Origin: CAZHZT01 sp964537285 | Lineage (GTDB): Bacteria > Bacteroidota > Bacteroidia > Chitinophagales > Saprospiraceae | Length of the DNA stretch: 15,350 bases | Direction of reading: 5' to 3' | NCBI GenBank assembly: GCA_964537285.1 | Contig: CAZHZT010000134.1 | Coordinates: forward strand, 1-15,350 | Translations under genes and position numbers: made by a program | The notes under the pieces: generated by a model | Databases searched by the model: none | Seen by the model: the letters and a program-made list of their open reading frames with translations, nothing else | Told to the model about the DNA's origin: nothing | Part shown: one piece after another, positions 1-6,930 of the stretch | How positions within the stretch are numbered: position 1 is the first letter of the stretch | Layout of the letters: every line of letters begins with the position of its first letter

Positions 1-202
1 AAGAGCATTCAAGGCTTATCATTTTGAAGTTCCACACAATTTGTCAAAGAACGTAAAAGATTCATTTTCGATGACATTCGGAAATAAGCTTCAGACAAAA
101 CGTTTCAAATTAATTTGGTTTTTTTACAAAATCTCCCTATTTTACATGTACCACAAATCAGTATTCGAAAGAATATTATTTTCTCACCAAAATCTTTGAA
201 AT
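1..202. other. AT-rich leader without a recognised gene
   Basis: This stretch is AT-rich and contains no recognisable RNA gene. One forward frame is open from base 2 to a TGA at about 197-199, but it has no start codon at the window edge, and its translation is a Phe/Lys/Ile-rich string typical of AT-rich noncoding DNA. The segment presumably carries the promoter of the small HTH gene that starts at 203. I could not identify a convincing Bacteroidota -7 box (TAnnTTTG). Confidence 0.4.
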
Positions 203-451
203 ATGAATATGACATTCAAGGAACTCCGGGATATTAAGCATATGCTCCCTACCGGAAGTATCAGAAAAATTGCTGTACAGCTTAATCTCGACGAACAAAC
301 CGTTCGAAATTATTTCGGAGCCGAGGATTTTAACGAAGGTGGCGTCGCTGGCTTACATAAGGAACCAGGCCCGGATGGCGGGATCGTCCATATTGAAGAC
401 ATGACTATTCTTAACATGGCCAAACAAATGATCTCGGAAGCAGGAAAGTAA
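203..451 (+). CDS. Small helix-turn-helix DNA-binding protein (82 aa)
   Basis: This encodes an 82-residue cytoplasmic protein. Residues about 18-40 (GSIRKIAVQLNLDEQTVRNYF) read as a helix-turn-helix: a first helix RKIAVQL, a turn LNLDEQ, and a recognition helix QTVRNYFG. After it comes a glycine-rich linker (EGGVAG, PGPDGG) and a short C-terminal helix. There is no enzymatic domain. I recall similar small 'DNA-binding protein' entries in Bacteroidota, but no experimentally named homologue. The ATG at 203 is followed two codons later by a second ATG at 209, which could be the real start; neither has a clear ribosome-binding site. It is a single gene converging on trmN6, with a hairpin between them. 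Targets and function are unknown. Confidence 0.75.
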   Translation: MNMTFKELRDIKHMLPTGSIRKIAVQLNLDEQTVRNYFGAEDFNEGGVAGLHKEPGPDGGIVHIEDMTILNMAKQMISEAGK

Positions 452-461
452 AAAGATCGAC

Positions 462-518
462 GGTAAACGGTAAACGGTAACTTCACTTAAAACCTCCGTT
501 AACCGTTTACCTTTAACC
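462..518. terminator. Convergent hairpin between the HTH gene and trmN6
   Basis: The left side holds three tandem 7-bp units of the form CGGTAAM (461-481). The right side holds the complementary series GTTAACC, GTTTACC, TTTAACC (498-518). The two sides pair over about 20 bp with a few mismatches and a 16-nt loop. A run of six T follows at 525-530 on the + strand. The element sits between two convergent genes, so it probably terminates the HTH transcript and may also stop trmN6 transcription. The repeated 7-mer lets the stem slide between registers. Confidence 0.65.
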
Positions 519-535
519 GTTTCGCTTTTTTAGCA

Positions 536-1252
536 TTACATAAATAGATAAAACGCCTTCGTTAAAGCGATATATTCTTCTGTATAATTATTTCGCCCTT
601 CATATTGAATAACCAGCTCGTCCTTCTTCATAGGCTTTTCAACCTTCTCAAACTCCATCAATAATCTTTCCACTCCTTTTTCTACTTTTGGACGCACTTC
701 CGTCATCCGCGTACAAAACAAACTATAGCTTTCTGCTAACTCTTTGAATTTTAAGCCTTCTAAGTGAGGCAGAATCAAACCAAACCGACCATGAGGTGCC
801 AGCAATTTACGAACAACACGCAGCAAATCTCCACTAGGCAACTTGACCGTATGCCTGACATCATTGCGGCTATGATGACTGGAAAGCGTTCCTCCACTAA
901 AAAACGGAGGATTACTCACGATTAATTCATAGGAATTGGAAGTCTTCTGAGCAAAATCCTGTACTGAATCATGGAAAACAGATAAATTCCCTGACCAGGG
1001 AACATTGGACATGTTTTCTTTCGCCTGCTCATAAGCCAAATCGTTTATCTCTACCGCCTCAATAATCATATCTGGATTTCGTTGCGCCAGCATAATCGCA
1101 ATAACTCCTGTTCCGGCTCCAATATCAAGTGCAATCGAAGCGCCAGATACATCAACCCATGCCCCCAGAAGAACGCCATCAGTTCCTACTTTCATAGCGC
1201 ACTTTTCTTGAGCAATGGAAAATTGTTTAAACTTGAAAGGTTGATCAGACAT
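536..1252 (-). CDS. trmN6: tRNA1(Val) (adenine(37)-N6)-methyltransferase, TrmN6/YfiC type
   Basis: This 238-residue protein is a class I SAM-dependent methyltransferase that should methylate N6 of adenine 37, next to the anticodon of tRNA1(Val), in the cytoplasm. Three features support this. The N-terminal block FKFKQFSIAQEK...KVGTDGVLLGAW (about 7-32) is typical of the YfiC/TrmN6 family. The SAM-binding motif LDIGAGTG lies at 42-49, with an acidic residue E68 at the end of strand 2. The catalytic N6-adenine motif NPPFF is at 114-118. Length matches the family (about 230-250). The ATG at 1250-1252 directly precedes the conserved N-terminal block, so the start is secure. The gene is transcribed alone, divergently from topA, and its 5' leader contains a perfect 13-bp inverted repeat. 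The family includes other N6-adenine or glutamine methyltransferases, but the N-terminal block favours TrmN6. Confidence 0.9.
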   Translation of the reverse strand: MSDQPFKFKQFSIAQEKCAMKVGTDGVLLGAWVDVSGASIALDIGAGTGVIAIMLAQRNPDMIIEAVEINDLAYEQAKENMSNVPWSGNLSVFHDSVQDFAQKTSNSYELIVSNPPFFSGGTLSSHHSRNDVRHTVKLPSGDLLRVVRKLLAPHGRFGLILPHLEGLKFKELAESYSLFCTRMTEVRPKVEKGVERLLMEFEKVEKPMKKDELVIQYEGRNNYTEEYIALTKAFYLFM

Positions 1253-1267
1253 TTAATATTTGATTGA

Positions 1268-1317
1268 TTAAGAAGTTCTACAGAGTATTAAACCCGCACT
1301 ATTTTAGAACTTCTTAA
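1268..1317. repeat. Perfect 13-bp inverted repeat in the trmN6 leader
   Basis: TTAAGAAGTTCTA at 1268-1280 is exactly inverted at 1305-1317, with a 24-nt spacer. Its inner end lies 15 nt upstream of the trmN6 ATG. It could be a leader hairpin or a two-half-site operator. It is AT-rich and lacks a following T-tract on the trmN6 strand, so it is not an obvious terminator. The role is unknown. Confidence 0.5.
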
Positions 1318-1489
1318 CAATTTTTATGGTTGGTAGTTTATTGAGGAGCTATTGGGATGAATATCCTTTTTAATAATTTTTACACCTAATCATTTGTAAA
1401 ATTGCAATAACCTTTATAATCTTTGCGCAAAAGATTTGAAAAGAGGGGCTTTCAAAGGTCCTCATAAAAGGCAATAATCCTCTTTTAAA

Positions 1490-1668
1490 TAGTTCACGGA
1501 ATTGGGCTGTATAAATTATCGGTGCCCTTGGCAGGAAGGTTTTTGAGTTGTAGATCGACACTTTTTTGGGCTTTTTCTTCGAAAAAGCCCAAAAAAGTGT
1601 CGATCTATAAGCAAAAAATGCTTCTACAGAGAGCAAAGATTATTTATGTAGCCTATTTCTGTGAACTA
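1490..1668. repeat. 179-bp foldback repeat with a perfect 27-bp core hairpin
   Basis: Two 88-nt arms (1490-1577 and 1581-1668) are inverted copies separated by a 3-nt TTC loop. By my manual alignment they match at 68 of 88 positions without gaps. The innermost 27 bp on each side (1551-1577 and 1581-1607) match perfectly, while the middle of the arms has diverged to about 40-60 percent identity before recovering at the outer TAGTTCAC/GTGAACTA ends. Short open frames run through both arms on opposite strands and share the peptide RSTLFWAF; this follows from the symmetry and does not indicate a gene. It lies in the 483-bp gap between the divergent trmN6 and topA genes, with its end 67 bp before topA. 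The rest of that gap (1318-1489, 1669-1735) shows nothing else I can name. Confidence 0.8.
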
Positions 1669-1735
1669 ATTAAAACCCTTTCTCTCAAAAAGCCATATCG
1701 AAAACATTATTGACAAATTAAACCGTGAACGTAGT

Positions 1736-4297
1736 ATGACCAAAAACCTCTTAATCGTGGAGTCTCCGGCTAAAGCGAAGACTATAGAAAAAATCCTGGG
1801 CAAAAACTTTACCGTAAAGTCCAGTATGGGGCATGTTAGAGATTTAACCAAAGGAAACAACGCAGTAGATGTTGAAAAAGGATTTGAACCTAAATACGAA
1901 GTTTCTCCCGACAAAAAGAGAGTCGTTAATGATCTGAAAAGCTGGGTCAAAAAAGTAGATGAAGTTTGGCTCGCAACGGATGAGGACCGCGAAGGAGAAG
2001 CCATTTCCTGGCATTTATGCAAAGTACTCGGATTAGATGAGTATCAAACCAAACGCATCGTTTTCCGTGAAATCACCCGTCCTGCTGTACTCAAAGCAAT
2101 TGAACAACCCCGAAAAGTAGATATCAATCTGGTGAATGCCCAGCAAGCACGCCGGGTTTTGGATCGCTTGGTTGGATTCGAACTATCTGAATTGCTTTGG
2201 AAAAAAGTGAAAGGCAAATTATCCGCCGGTAGAGTGCAATCAGTTGCCGTAAAACTTATTGTTGACAGGGAAAGAGAAATCCAGCAGTTTGAAATAACCC
2301 CCTTCTTCAGAATAAACGCCCTTTTTGAAGTAACCAATGAGGCGGGTAAAAAAGTGCTGCTCAAGGCAGAGTCGCCGGTTCGTTTTGATAAAGAAGCGGA
2401 TGCGCGGTCTTTCCTCGAAAAATGCATCGATGCGGTCTTTAAAATCGATGATATTTCTGTTAAGCCCCTCAAGCGAAAACCAGCTCCTCCTTTTACCACC
2501 TCTACCCTTCAGCAGGAAGCAAGTCGAAAACTAGGCTTTTCTGTTAGTCGGACCATGATGAATGCACAGAGACTCTACGAACAGGGCTTTATCACCTATA
2601 TGAGAACGGACTCCACGAACCTCAGTGAAGTGGCTATTGATAGTATCGCTAAGGAAATTGAACAGTCCTTTGGTAAAGAATACTCAAAACCTCGTCGCTT
2701 CAAAACTAAAAAGGAGTCCGCTCAGGAAGCACACGAGGCAATCCGCCCTAGTTACATTGAAAGGCAACAAGTTACCAGCGACAGAGATCAGCAACGCCTG
2801 TATGAATTGATCTGGAAACGCACCATTGCTTCCCAAATGAGTGAAGCTGAGCTGGAAAAAACGACTGTGAAAATTGGGATCTCTACCATTCCGGATGCTA
2901 AGCTTCAGGCTGTAGGGGAAGTCCTTAAATTTGATGGCTTTCTCAAAGTATACCTGGAGTCAACGGATGATGAAGAGGAAAATGAAGCCAAAGGTATTCT
3001 TCCTCCTCTCAAGGTTGGACAAGAGCTGGATCTTAATTCCATGACCGCCACAGAGCGATTTACCCGCCCCCCTGCTCGATACACGGAAGCCGGCCTGGTA
3101 AAAAAACTGGAAGAATTAGGTATTGGAAGACCCTCCACTTATGCTCCGACCATAAGTAAAATTATGGAGGAAGGCCGTGGTTATGTGATAAAAGGGAATA
3201 CCGATGGAACGGAACGTTCCTTCAAAGTATTAGAACTCAACGCCAAAAAGAAACCGAAAAAAATATCTGAAAAAACCAATACGGAAATGACGGGAGCCAT
3301 TAAAAACCGATTGGTTCCAACCGATATGGGCATGGTCGTTAGCGATTTCCTCTCGGAGCACTTTACAGATATCATGAATTTTGGCTTCACTGCGAATATC
3401 GAAAAACGCTTCGACCACATCGCTGCCGGTCAGGAAGATTGGCGAAAAATGCTGGATGGGTTCTACTGGCCTTTCCATAAAAATGTTGAACATACACTAG
3501 AACATGCGGAAAGAGCCAGCGGAGAACGAATACTCGGCATTGATCCGGAATCGGGTAGAACCCTTCTTGTACGTATGTCCAAATCAGGTCGCCCGGTTGT
3601 ACAGATTGGAAAAAGGGACGAACTGGAAGAGAACGAAAAGCCTAAATATGCCAATTTAAGGCCAGGCCAATCGCTGGAAAGCCTGAACTTCGAGGAAGCG
3701 CTGAAACTCTTTGAACTCCCTAAAGACCTCGGAGAATATCAGGGAAAAGAAGTCTTGGTTGGTGTTGGCCGTTACGGACCTTATGTTAAGCATGGAGAAG
3801 TGTTTATATCCTTAAAAAAGGGGGAAGACCCACTGGAAGTGGATATGGAACGTGCCAAAGAATTGATCATTGAAAAGCAAAAAGCGGATGCCCCAATCGG
3901 TACTTATAAGGGCTTGCCCATCCAAAAGGGTGTAGGTCGCTTCGGGCCATACATCAAATGGAACGATATGTTCGTTAGCATTCCGAAAAGATACGATCCG
4001 GACAATTTGAGCACGGATGAAATGTTCGAATTGATTGAGAAAAAAATCGAAAAAGAGGCCAATAGATATGTGAAGGTTTGGGAGGATGAAAAAATTTCCA
4101 TTGAAAATGGACGTTGGGGGCCGTTTATCCGCTTCAAGAAAAAGAGCATCAAAATTCCTAAAAAGGATGATGGCAAACGCGTAACTTCTGAAGAAGCTAA
4201 AGAAATGACTTTGGAGGAGGTTAAGGAGTTGATTATTGCTGAAATCCCTGATGCATTCAAGAAAAAAGCCAGAGGTGGGAGTAAGAAAAAGAAATAA
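1736..4297 (+). CDS. topA: DNA topoisomerase I (type IA)
   Basis: This 853-residue cytoplasmic enzyme relaxes negative supercoils by passing one strand through a transient single-strand break. The N-terminal Toprim domain starts with LLIVESPAKAKTIEKIL and carries the catalytic Glu9 and the acidic D82-E83-D84 cluster in TDEDREGEAISWH. The active-site tyrosine is Tyr288 in ITYMRTDSTNLS, with Arg290 beside it. The core continues through GRPSTYAPTI. The C-terminus lacks the four-cysteine zinc fingers of E. coli TopA. Instead it has at least three Toprim-C-type repeats with the motif GR(Y/F/W)GP(Y/F) near residues 678, 733 and 792, then a lysine-rich tail (SKKKK). This layout is usual in Bacteroidota. 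The gene stands alone, converges on lpxB, and its last four codons plus stop lie inside the 94-bp palindrome. Confidence 0.97.
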   Translation: MTKNLLIVESPAKAKTIEKILGKNFTVKSSMGHVRDLTKGNNAVDVEKGFEPKYEVSPDKKRVVNDLKSWVKKVDEVWLATDEDREGEAISWHLCKVLGLDEYQTKRIVFREITRPAVLKAIEQPRKVDINLVNAQQARRVLDRLVGFELSELLWKKVKGKLSAGRVQSVAVKLIVDREREIQQFEITPFFRINALFEVTNEAGKKVLLKAESPVRFDKEADARSFLEKCIDAVFKIDDISVKPLKRKPAPPFTTSTLQQEASRKLGFSVSRTMMNAQRLYEQGFITYMRTDSTNLSEVAIDSIAKEIEQSFGKEYSKPRRFKTKKESAQEAHEAIRPSYIERQQVTSDRDQQRLYELIWKRTIASQMSEAELEKTTVKIGISTIPDAKLQAVGEVLKFDGFLKVYLESTDDEEENEAKGILPPLKVGQELDLNSMTATERFTRPPARYTEAGLVKKLEELGIGRPSTYAPTISKIMEEGRGYVIKGNTDGTERSFKVLELNAKKKPKKISEKTNTEMTGAIKNRLVPTDMGMVVSDFLSEHFTDIMNFGFTANIEKRFDHIAAGQEDWRKMLDGFYWPFHKNVEHTLEHAERASGERILGIDPESGRTLLVRMSKSGRPVVQIGKRDELEENEKPKYANLRPGQSLESLNFEEALKLFELPKDLGEYQGKEVLVGVGRYGPYVKHGEVFISLKKGEDPLEVDMERAKELIIEKQKADAPIGTYKGLPIQKGVGRFGPYIKWNDMFVSIPKRYDPDNLSTDEMFELIEKKIEKEANRYVKVWEDEKISIENGRWGPFIRFKKKSIKIPKKDDGKRVTSEEAKEMTLEEVKELIIAEIPDAFKKKARGGSKKKK

Positions 4298-4375
4298 AAA
4301 AGTTTGATTAGTTGCCAAAGACGCGCGGCCGCGCGTCTTTGGCAACTAATCAAACTTTTTTATTTCTTTTTCTTA
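4282..4375. terminator. Perfect 94-bp palindrome at the topA/lpxB convergent junction
   Basis: The two 47-nt arms, 4282-4328 and 4329-4375, are exact reverse complements with no spacer. I checked them base by base. The centre is GC-rich (ACGCGCGG|CCGCGCGT) and includes an 8-bp GCGGCCGC site. The outer parts are A-runs and T-runs. The left arm contains the last four lysine codons and TAA of topA; the right arm ends exactly on the TAA stop of lpxB. As RNA, each strand would form a very strong stem; with a small central loop the flanking A and T stretches fit a bidirectional intrinsic terminator. That role is inferred. Confidence 0.85.
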
Positions 4376-5500
4376 TTTGGATTGAAGTTTTCTAAATATC
4401 CCGGAAGCTACTTTCCCGGCGGCGCTTCCTTCTATCCTCAATGCGCTATGAACTTTTTCATATCCTTCAAATACCTGCTCCCGTTTTGAGCCCTCCAAAA
4501 TTTGACTCAGCTCTTCATTTATTCTTTCTGCATTGCAATCATTCTGAATAAGTTCTTCCACTACCTTCTCATCCGCTATCAGGTTCACTAAAGAAATATA
4601 TTTAATATCAACAAGCCTTCTGGCTATTTGATAAGATAACCAGCTTCCTTTGTAACATACTACCTGAGGAACTTTAAACAAGGCTGTTTCCAGCGTTGCG
4701 GTACCGGATGTGACCAATGCTGCATGAGCCACACTCAGTAAGTTATAGGTTTGATTGGGTATAAATACTACTGAAGCGTCCTTATGGCCGCTTTCTTCGA
4801 GTATCTGTTGATAATATTCCGGTTCTATCGAAGGAGCACAGGCAACAGCAAATTGATAACCGGAGAACTGAGGAATGACAGACACCATCTCTTTTAGCAT
4901 TCGACTGATTTCCTGCCGCCGGCTACCAGGAAGTAAAGCGATCACTTTTTTTTCTGCAAGTCCATATTTTTCTAAAAACTTTGCTTCCGGCTGATGATTA
5001 GGTATGACATCTAACAAAGGATGGCCAACATAAGTAACTTCAACCTGATAGTTTTTATAAAACGCATCTTCAAAAGGAAGAATCACGAACATTTCATCTA
5101 CGGATTCTTTGATTTTGTGCACCCGGCTTCTGTTCCAGGCCCACACTTGCGGAGAGATATAATAAAATACTCTGTGGGAATTCTTCTTTGCCCACTCTGC
5201 GATCCGCAGATTAAAACCTGGGTAATCAATGAGAATTAAAGCATCTGGCTGATAACGTTCAATATCGTCTTTACATAATCGGATATTCCCGAGAATCGTC
5301 CGAATATTTTTAGCAACCTCCCAAAACCCCATAAAGGCCAGGTCCCGATAATGTTTCACTAAGCGGCCACCAGCTGCTTCCATTTTATCGCCTCCCCAAA
5401 CTCTGAAATCAGCCTGCTCATCTAGTGTACTTATTGCCGAAATCAGATTGGATCCATGAAGATCCCCCGATGCTTCACCTGCAATGATGTAGTATTTCAT
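4373..5500 (-). CDS. lpxB: Lipid-A-disaccharide synthase
   Basis: This 375-residue family-19 glycosyltransferase joins UDP-2,3-diacylglucosamine and lipid X to form the lipid A disaccharide at the inner face of the cytoplasmic membrane. Diagnostic motifs are the N-terminal GEASGDLHG (8-16), DYPGFN (92-97), YYISPQVWAW (113-122), LPGSRRQEI (190-198), the donor-site segment SGTATLE (265-271) and KYISLVNLI (300-308). Length is normal for the family. The ATG at 5498-5500 overlaps the stop of the upstream small membrane-protein gene by four bases (ATGA), indicating translational coupling. The gene is the last of an apparent surE - membrane protein - lpxB operon. Its stop codon forms the outer edge of the perfect palindrome shared with topA. 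Confidence 0.96.
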   Translation of the reverse strand: MKYYIIAGEASGDLHGSNLISAISTLDEQADFRVWGGDKMEAAGGRLVKHYRDLAFMGFWEVAKNIRTILGNIRLCKDDIERYQPDALILIDYPGFNLRIAEWAKKNSHRVFYYISPQVWAWNRSRVHKIKESVDEMFVILPFEDAFYKNYQVEVTYVGHPLLDVIPNHQPEAKFLEKYGLAEKKVIALLPGSRRQEISRMLKEMVSVIPQFSGYQFAVACAPSIEPEYYQQILEESGHKDASVVFIPNQTYNLLSVAHAALVTSGTATLETALFKVPQVVCYKGSWLSYQIARRLVDIKYISLVNLIADEKVVEELIQNDCNAERINEELSQILEGSKREQVFEGYEKVHSALRIEGSAAGKVASGIFRKLQSK

Positions 5501-5805
5501 ATATTTCTTAATAATTCTTCCCCAAAGAAAACAAACCAGGCAATTCCATAGATAATAGTGGGTAATGATATACCTCGCATTACATTAACATAGCGCTTGG
5601 AATTGTAAATCTGGAAAGGAATAAGGTTAAGGCAAAGAGCAAGTAAGGCTATGGTCCGGGGTTTCATAGAGATAGGTGTCCCATCTGCATTAATAACCCC
5701 AAGGGCTCCCAGATATTCCAGAAGTTCCAACAACAGGGCGTAGCCCACAAATGGGATGATTAGCCCGAGGGCGATACCCAATAGTAAAGAATTTTGATTA
5801 AGCAT
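5497..5805 (-). CDS. Small integral membrane protein between surE and lpxB (102 aa)
   Basis: I do not recognise a named family. The protein has about three hydrophobic segments: residues 6-28 (LLLGIALGLIIPFVGYALLLELL), 50-65 (RTIALLALCLNLIPFQ), and 78-96 (GISLPTIIYGIAWFVFFGE). A short hydrophilic loop lies between the first two, and a basic stretch (YNSKRYVNVMR) precedes the third. It starts 17 nt after the surE stop and ends in an ATGA overlap with lpxB, so it is almost certainly co-transcribed and translationally coupled with lpxB. I recall small membrane proteins beside surE and lpxB in other Bacteroidota. A link to lipid A synthesis or envelope assembly is suggested only by position. Confidence 0.8.
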   Translation of the reverse strand: MLNQNSLLLGIALGLIIPFVGYALLLELLEYLGALGVINADGTPISMKPRTIALLALCLNLIPFQIYNSKRYVNVMRGISLPTIIYGIAWFVFFGEELLRNI

Positions 5806-5822
5806 AATATAATTTACAGGCT

Positions 5823-6593
5823 CTAAAGCGCATCAATTGGTCTTAATAAAGAAACAGATGGATGATCGGTTAAATCGTGTTTGGAGGGAACTACCGAGAC
5901 ATAGCCATTTTTCAAAGCCCACACATCCGTTTCTTCTCCATTGTCATCAGAAACAAATTTACCCGTGAGCCAGTAATATTTTTGCCCTCTAGGGTCTGTT
6001 CCTTCCATAAACTCTTCAACCCAGCGGGCTTCTGCCTGCCTGCAAACTCTAAAACCCTTAATCTGATCTTCAGGCAGCTTTGGAATATTCACATTCAAGA
6101 GTTTTCCGTCTCCAAGGCCTTTTTCAAGGACAAAAGATACCAGTTTGCGAGCATAATTGGTAGCCGCAGAAAAATCTGCTTCAAAAGAAAAATCCAGGAG
6201 CGAGAAACCAATGGAGTTTATGCCCTCTATAGATGCCTCCATAGCGGCAGACATTGTTCCCGAATAAATGATATTGATGGAAGCATTTGAACCGTGATTG
6301 ATGCCAGAAACGCACAAATCCGGCGTACGATCTTTGAAAACAACATGTTTTGCCAGCTTAACGCAATCTACAGGAGTTCCTGAGCATTCATAGGCTTCAA
6401 TCTCCCCAAAAGCGTCTACTAAATGTAAACGAAGGGGATCAGATATCGTGATTGCGTGTCCTTTTGCAGATTGTGGAGAATCAGGCGCAACGACTACCAC
6501 CTCGCCCATATCCTTAACCGCATCTACCAGAGCTTTTAAGCCAGGAGCAAACATACCGTCGTCATTTGTAACTAAAATTAAAGGCTTTTTCAT
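5823..6593 (-). CDS. surE: 5'/3'-nucleotidase SurE
   Basis: This 256-residue divalent-metal nucleotidase dephosphorylates nucleoside 5'- and 3'-monophosphates in the cytoplasm and is linked to stationary-phase survival in other bacteria. Family hallmarks are VTNDDG with metal ligands D11 and D12, S42 in APDSPQSAKGHAIT, N99 in SGINHGSN, and the conserved YSGTMSAAMEA (110-120). I chose the ATG at 6591-6593, which puts the NDDG motif at residues 10-13, as is normal. An in-frame TTG at 6612-6614 would add seven residues (MGIKIKR) but is a poorer start. It is the first gene of the surE - membrane protein - lpxB operon and is divergent from hemH. Confidence 0.95.
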   Translation of the reverse strand: MKKPLILVTNDDGMFAPGLKALVDAVKDMGEVVVVAPDSPQSAKGHAITISDPLRLHLVDAFGEIEAYECSGTPVDCVKLAKHVVFKDRTPDLCVSGINHGSNASINIIYSGTMSAAMEASIEGINSIGFSLLDFSFEADFSAATNYARKLVSFVLEKGLGDGKLLNVNIPKLPEDQIKGFRVCRQAEARWVEEFMEGTDPRGQKYYWLTGKFVSDDNGEETDVWALKNGYVSVVPSKHDLTDHPSVSLLRPIDAL

Positions 6594-6930
6594 TCTTTTT
6601 ATTTTGATGCCCAAAGTTATATTCTTAAATGAGAAATAGTTAATTTTTGATCATCTTTAAAATGAGTAAAGACAAAAGATGAAGGAAGAAGATGATTTAC
6701 AATTTAGTGACAATCCAGGGCAACCAGTCTATTTTGAGGATGTTTGTAAAAGAGTGAAATAAAAGAAAAGCTTTTTTTATAACTAACCCAAGTTGCGATG
6801 AATAAGCGTAAATAAGGAGGAATCTGTGAAAAACAGAGCCGGCAGGCAATGTTTTGAAACAAATTTCCGACGATTTAGCCTCATTTTAATGAATCACAAC
6901 TTGCATTAACTAATTGCAGATAAGATCGAA
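6594..6930. other. Divergent surE/hemH intergenic region
   Basis: This 337-bp gap separates two divergent genes and so should contain both promoters, but I could not pick out convincing -33/-7 boxes. A 27-codon open frame at 6679-6762 (starting MKEEDDLQFSD) has no supporting evidence. The right third holds a decayed inverted repeat, listed separately. Confidence 0.45.
6789..6903. repeat. Decayed inverted repeat upstream of hemH
   Basis: CAAGTTGCGATGAAT at 6789-6803 is partly mirrored by ATGAATCACAACTTG ending at 6903 (12 of 15 positions). Weaker complementarity continues inward (AAATAAGGAGG against GCCTCATTTT), and a small CTGTGAAAAACAG hairpin and a palindromic GCCGGC lie between the arms. 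It ends 27 nt before the hemH ATG, so if transcribed it would lie in the hemH leader. It may be a decayed foldback element or a leader structure. The call is tentative. Confidence 0.35.

Noticed and set aside
2..199. Open forward frame at the left window edge
   Set aside because: No start codon visible, composition of the translation looks like AT-rich noncoding DNA, and it ends just before the HTH gene.
1370..1713. Two open frames on opposite strands sharing the peptide RSTLFWAF
   Set aside because: They are the two arms of one inverted repeat read in equivalent frames; the similarity comes from the palindrome, and neither has family resemblance or a plausible start.
3812..4353. Long open frames antisense to the topA 3' end
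   Set aside because: They are reverse-strand shadows of the lysine-rich topA coding sequence and run into the palindrome; the topA frame has clear conserved motifs.
6679..6762. 27-codon open frame (MKEEDDLQFSD...) in the surE/hemH gap
   Set aside because: Too short, no ribosome-binding site or known family; an open frame of this size is expected by chance.
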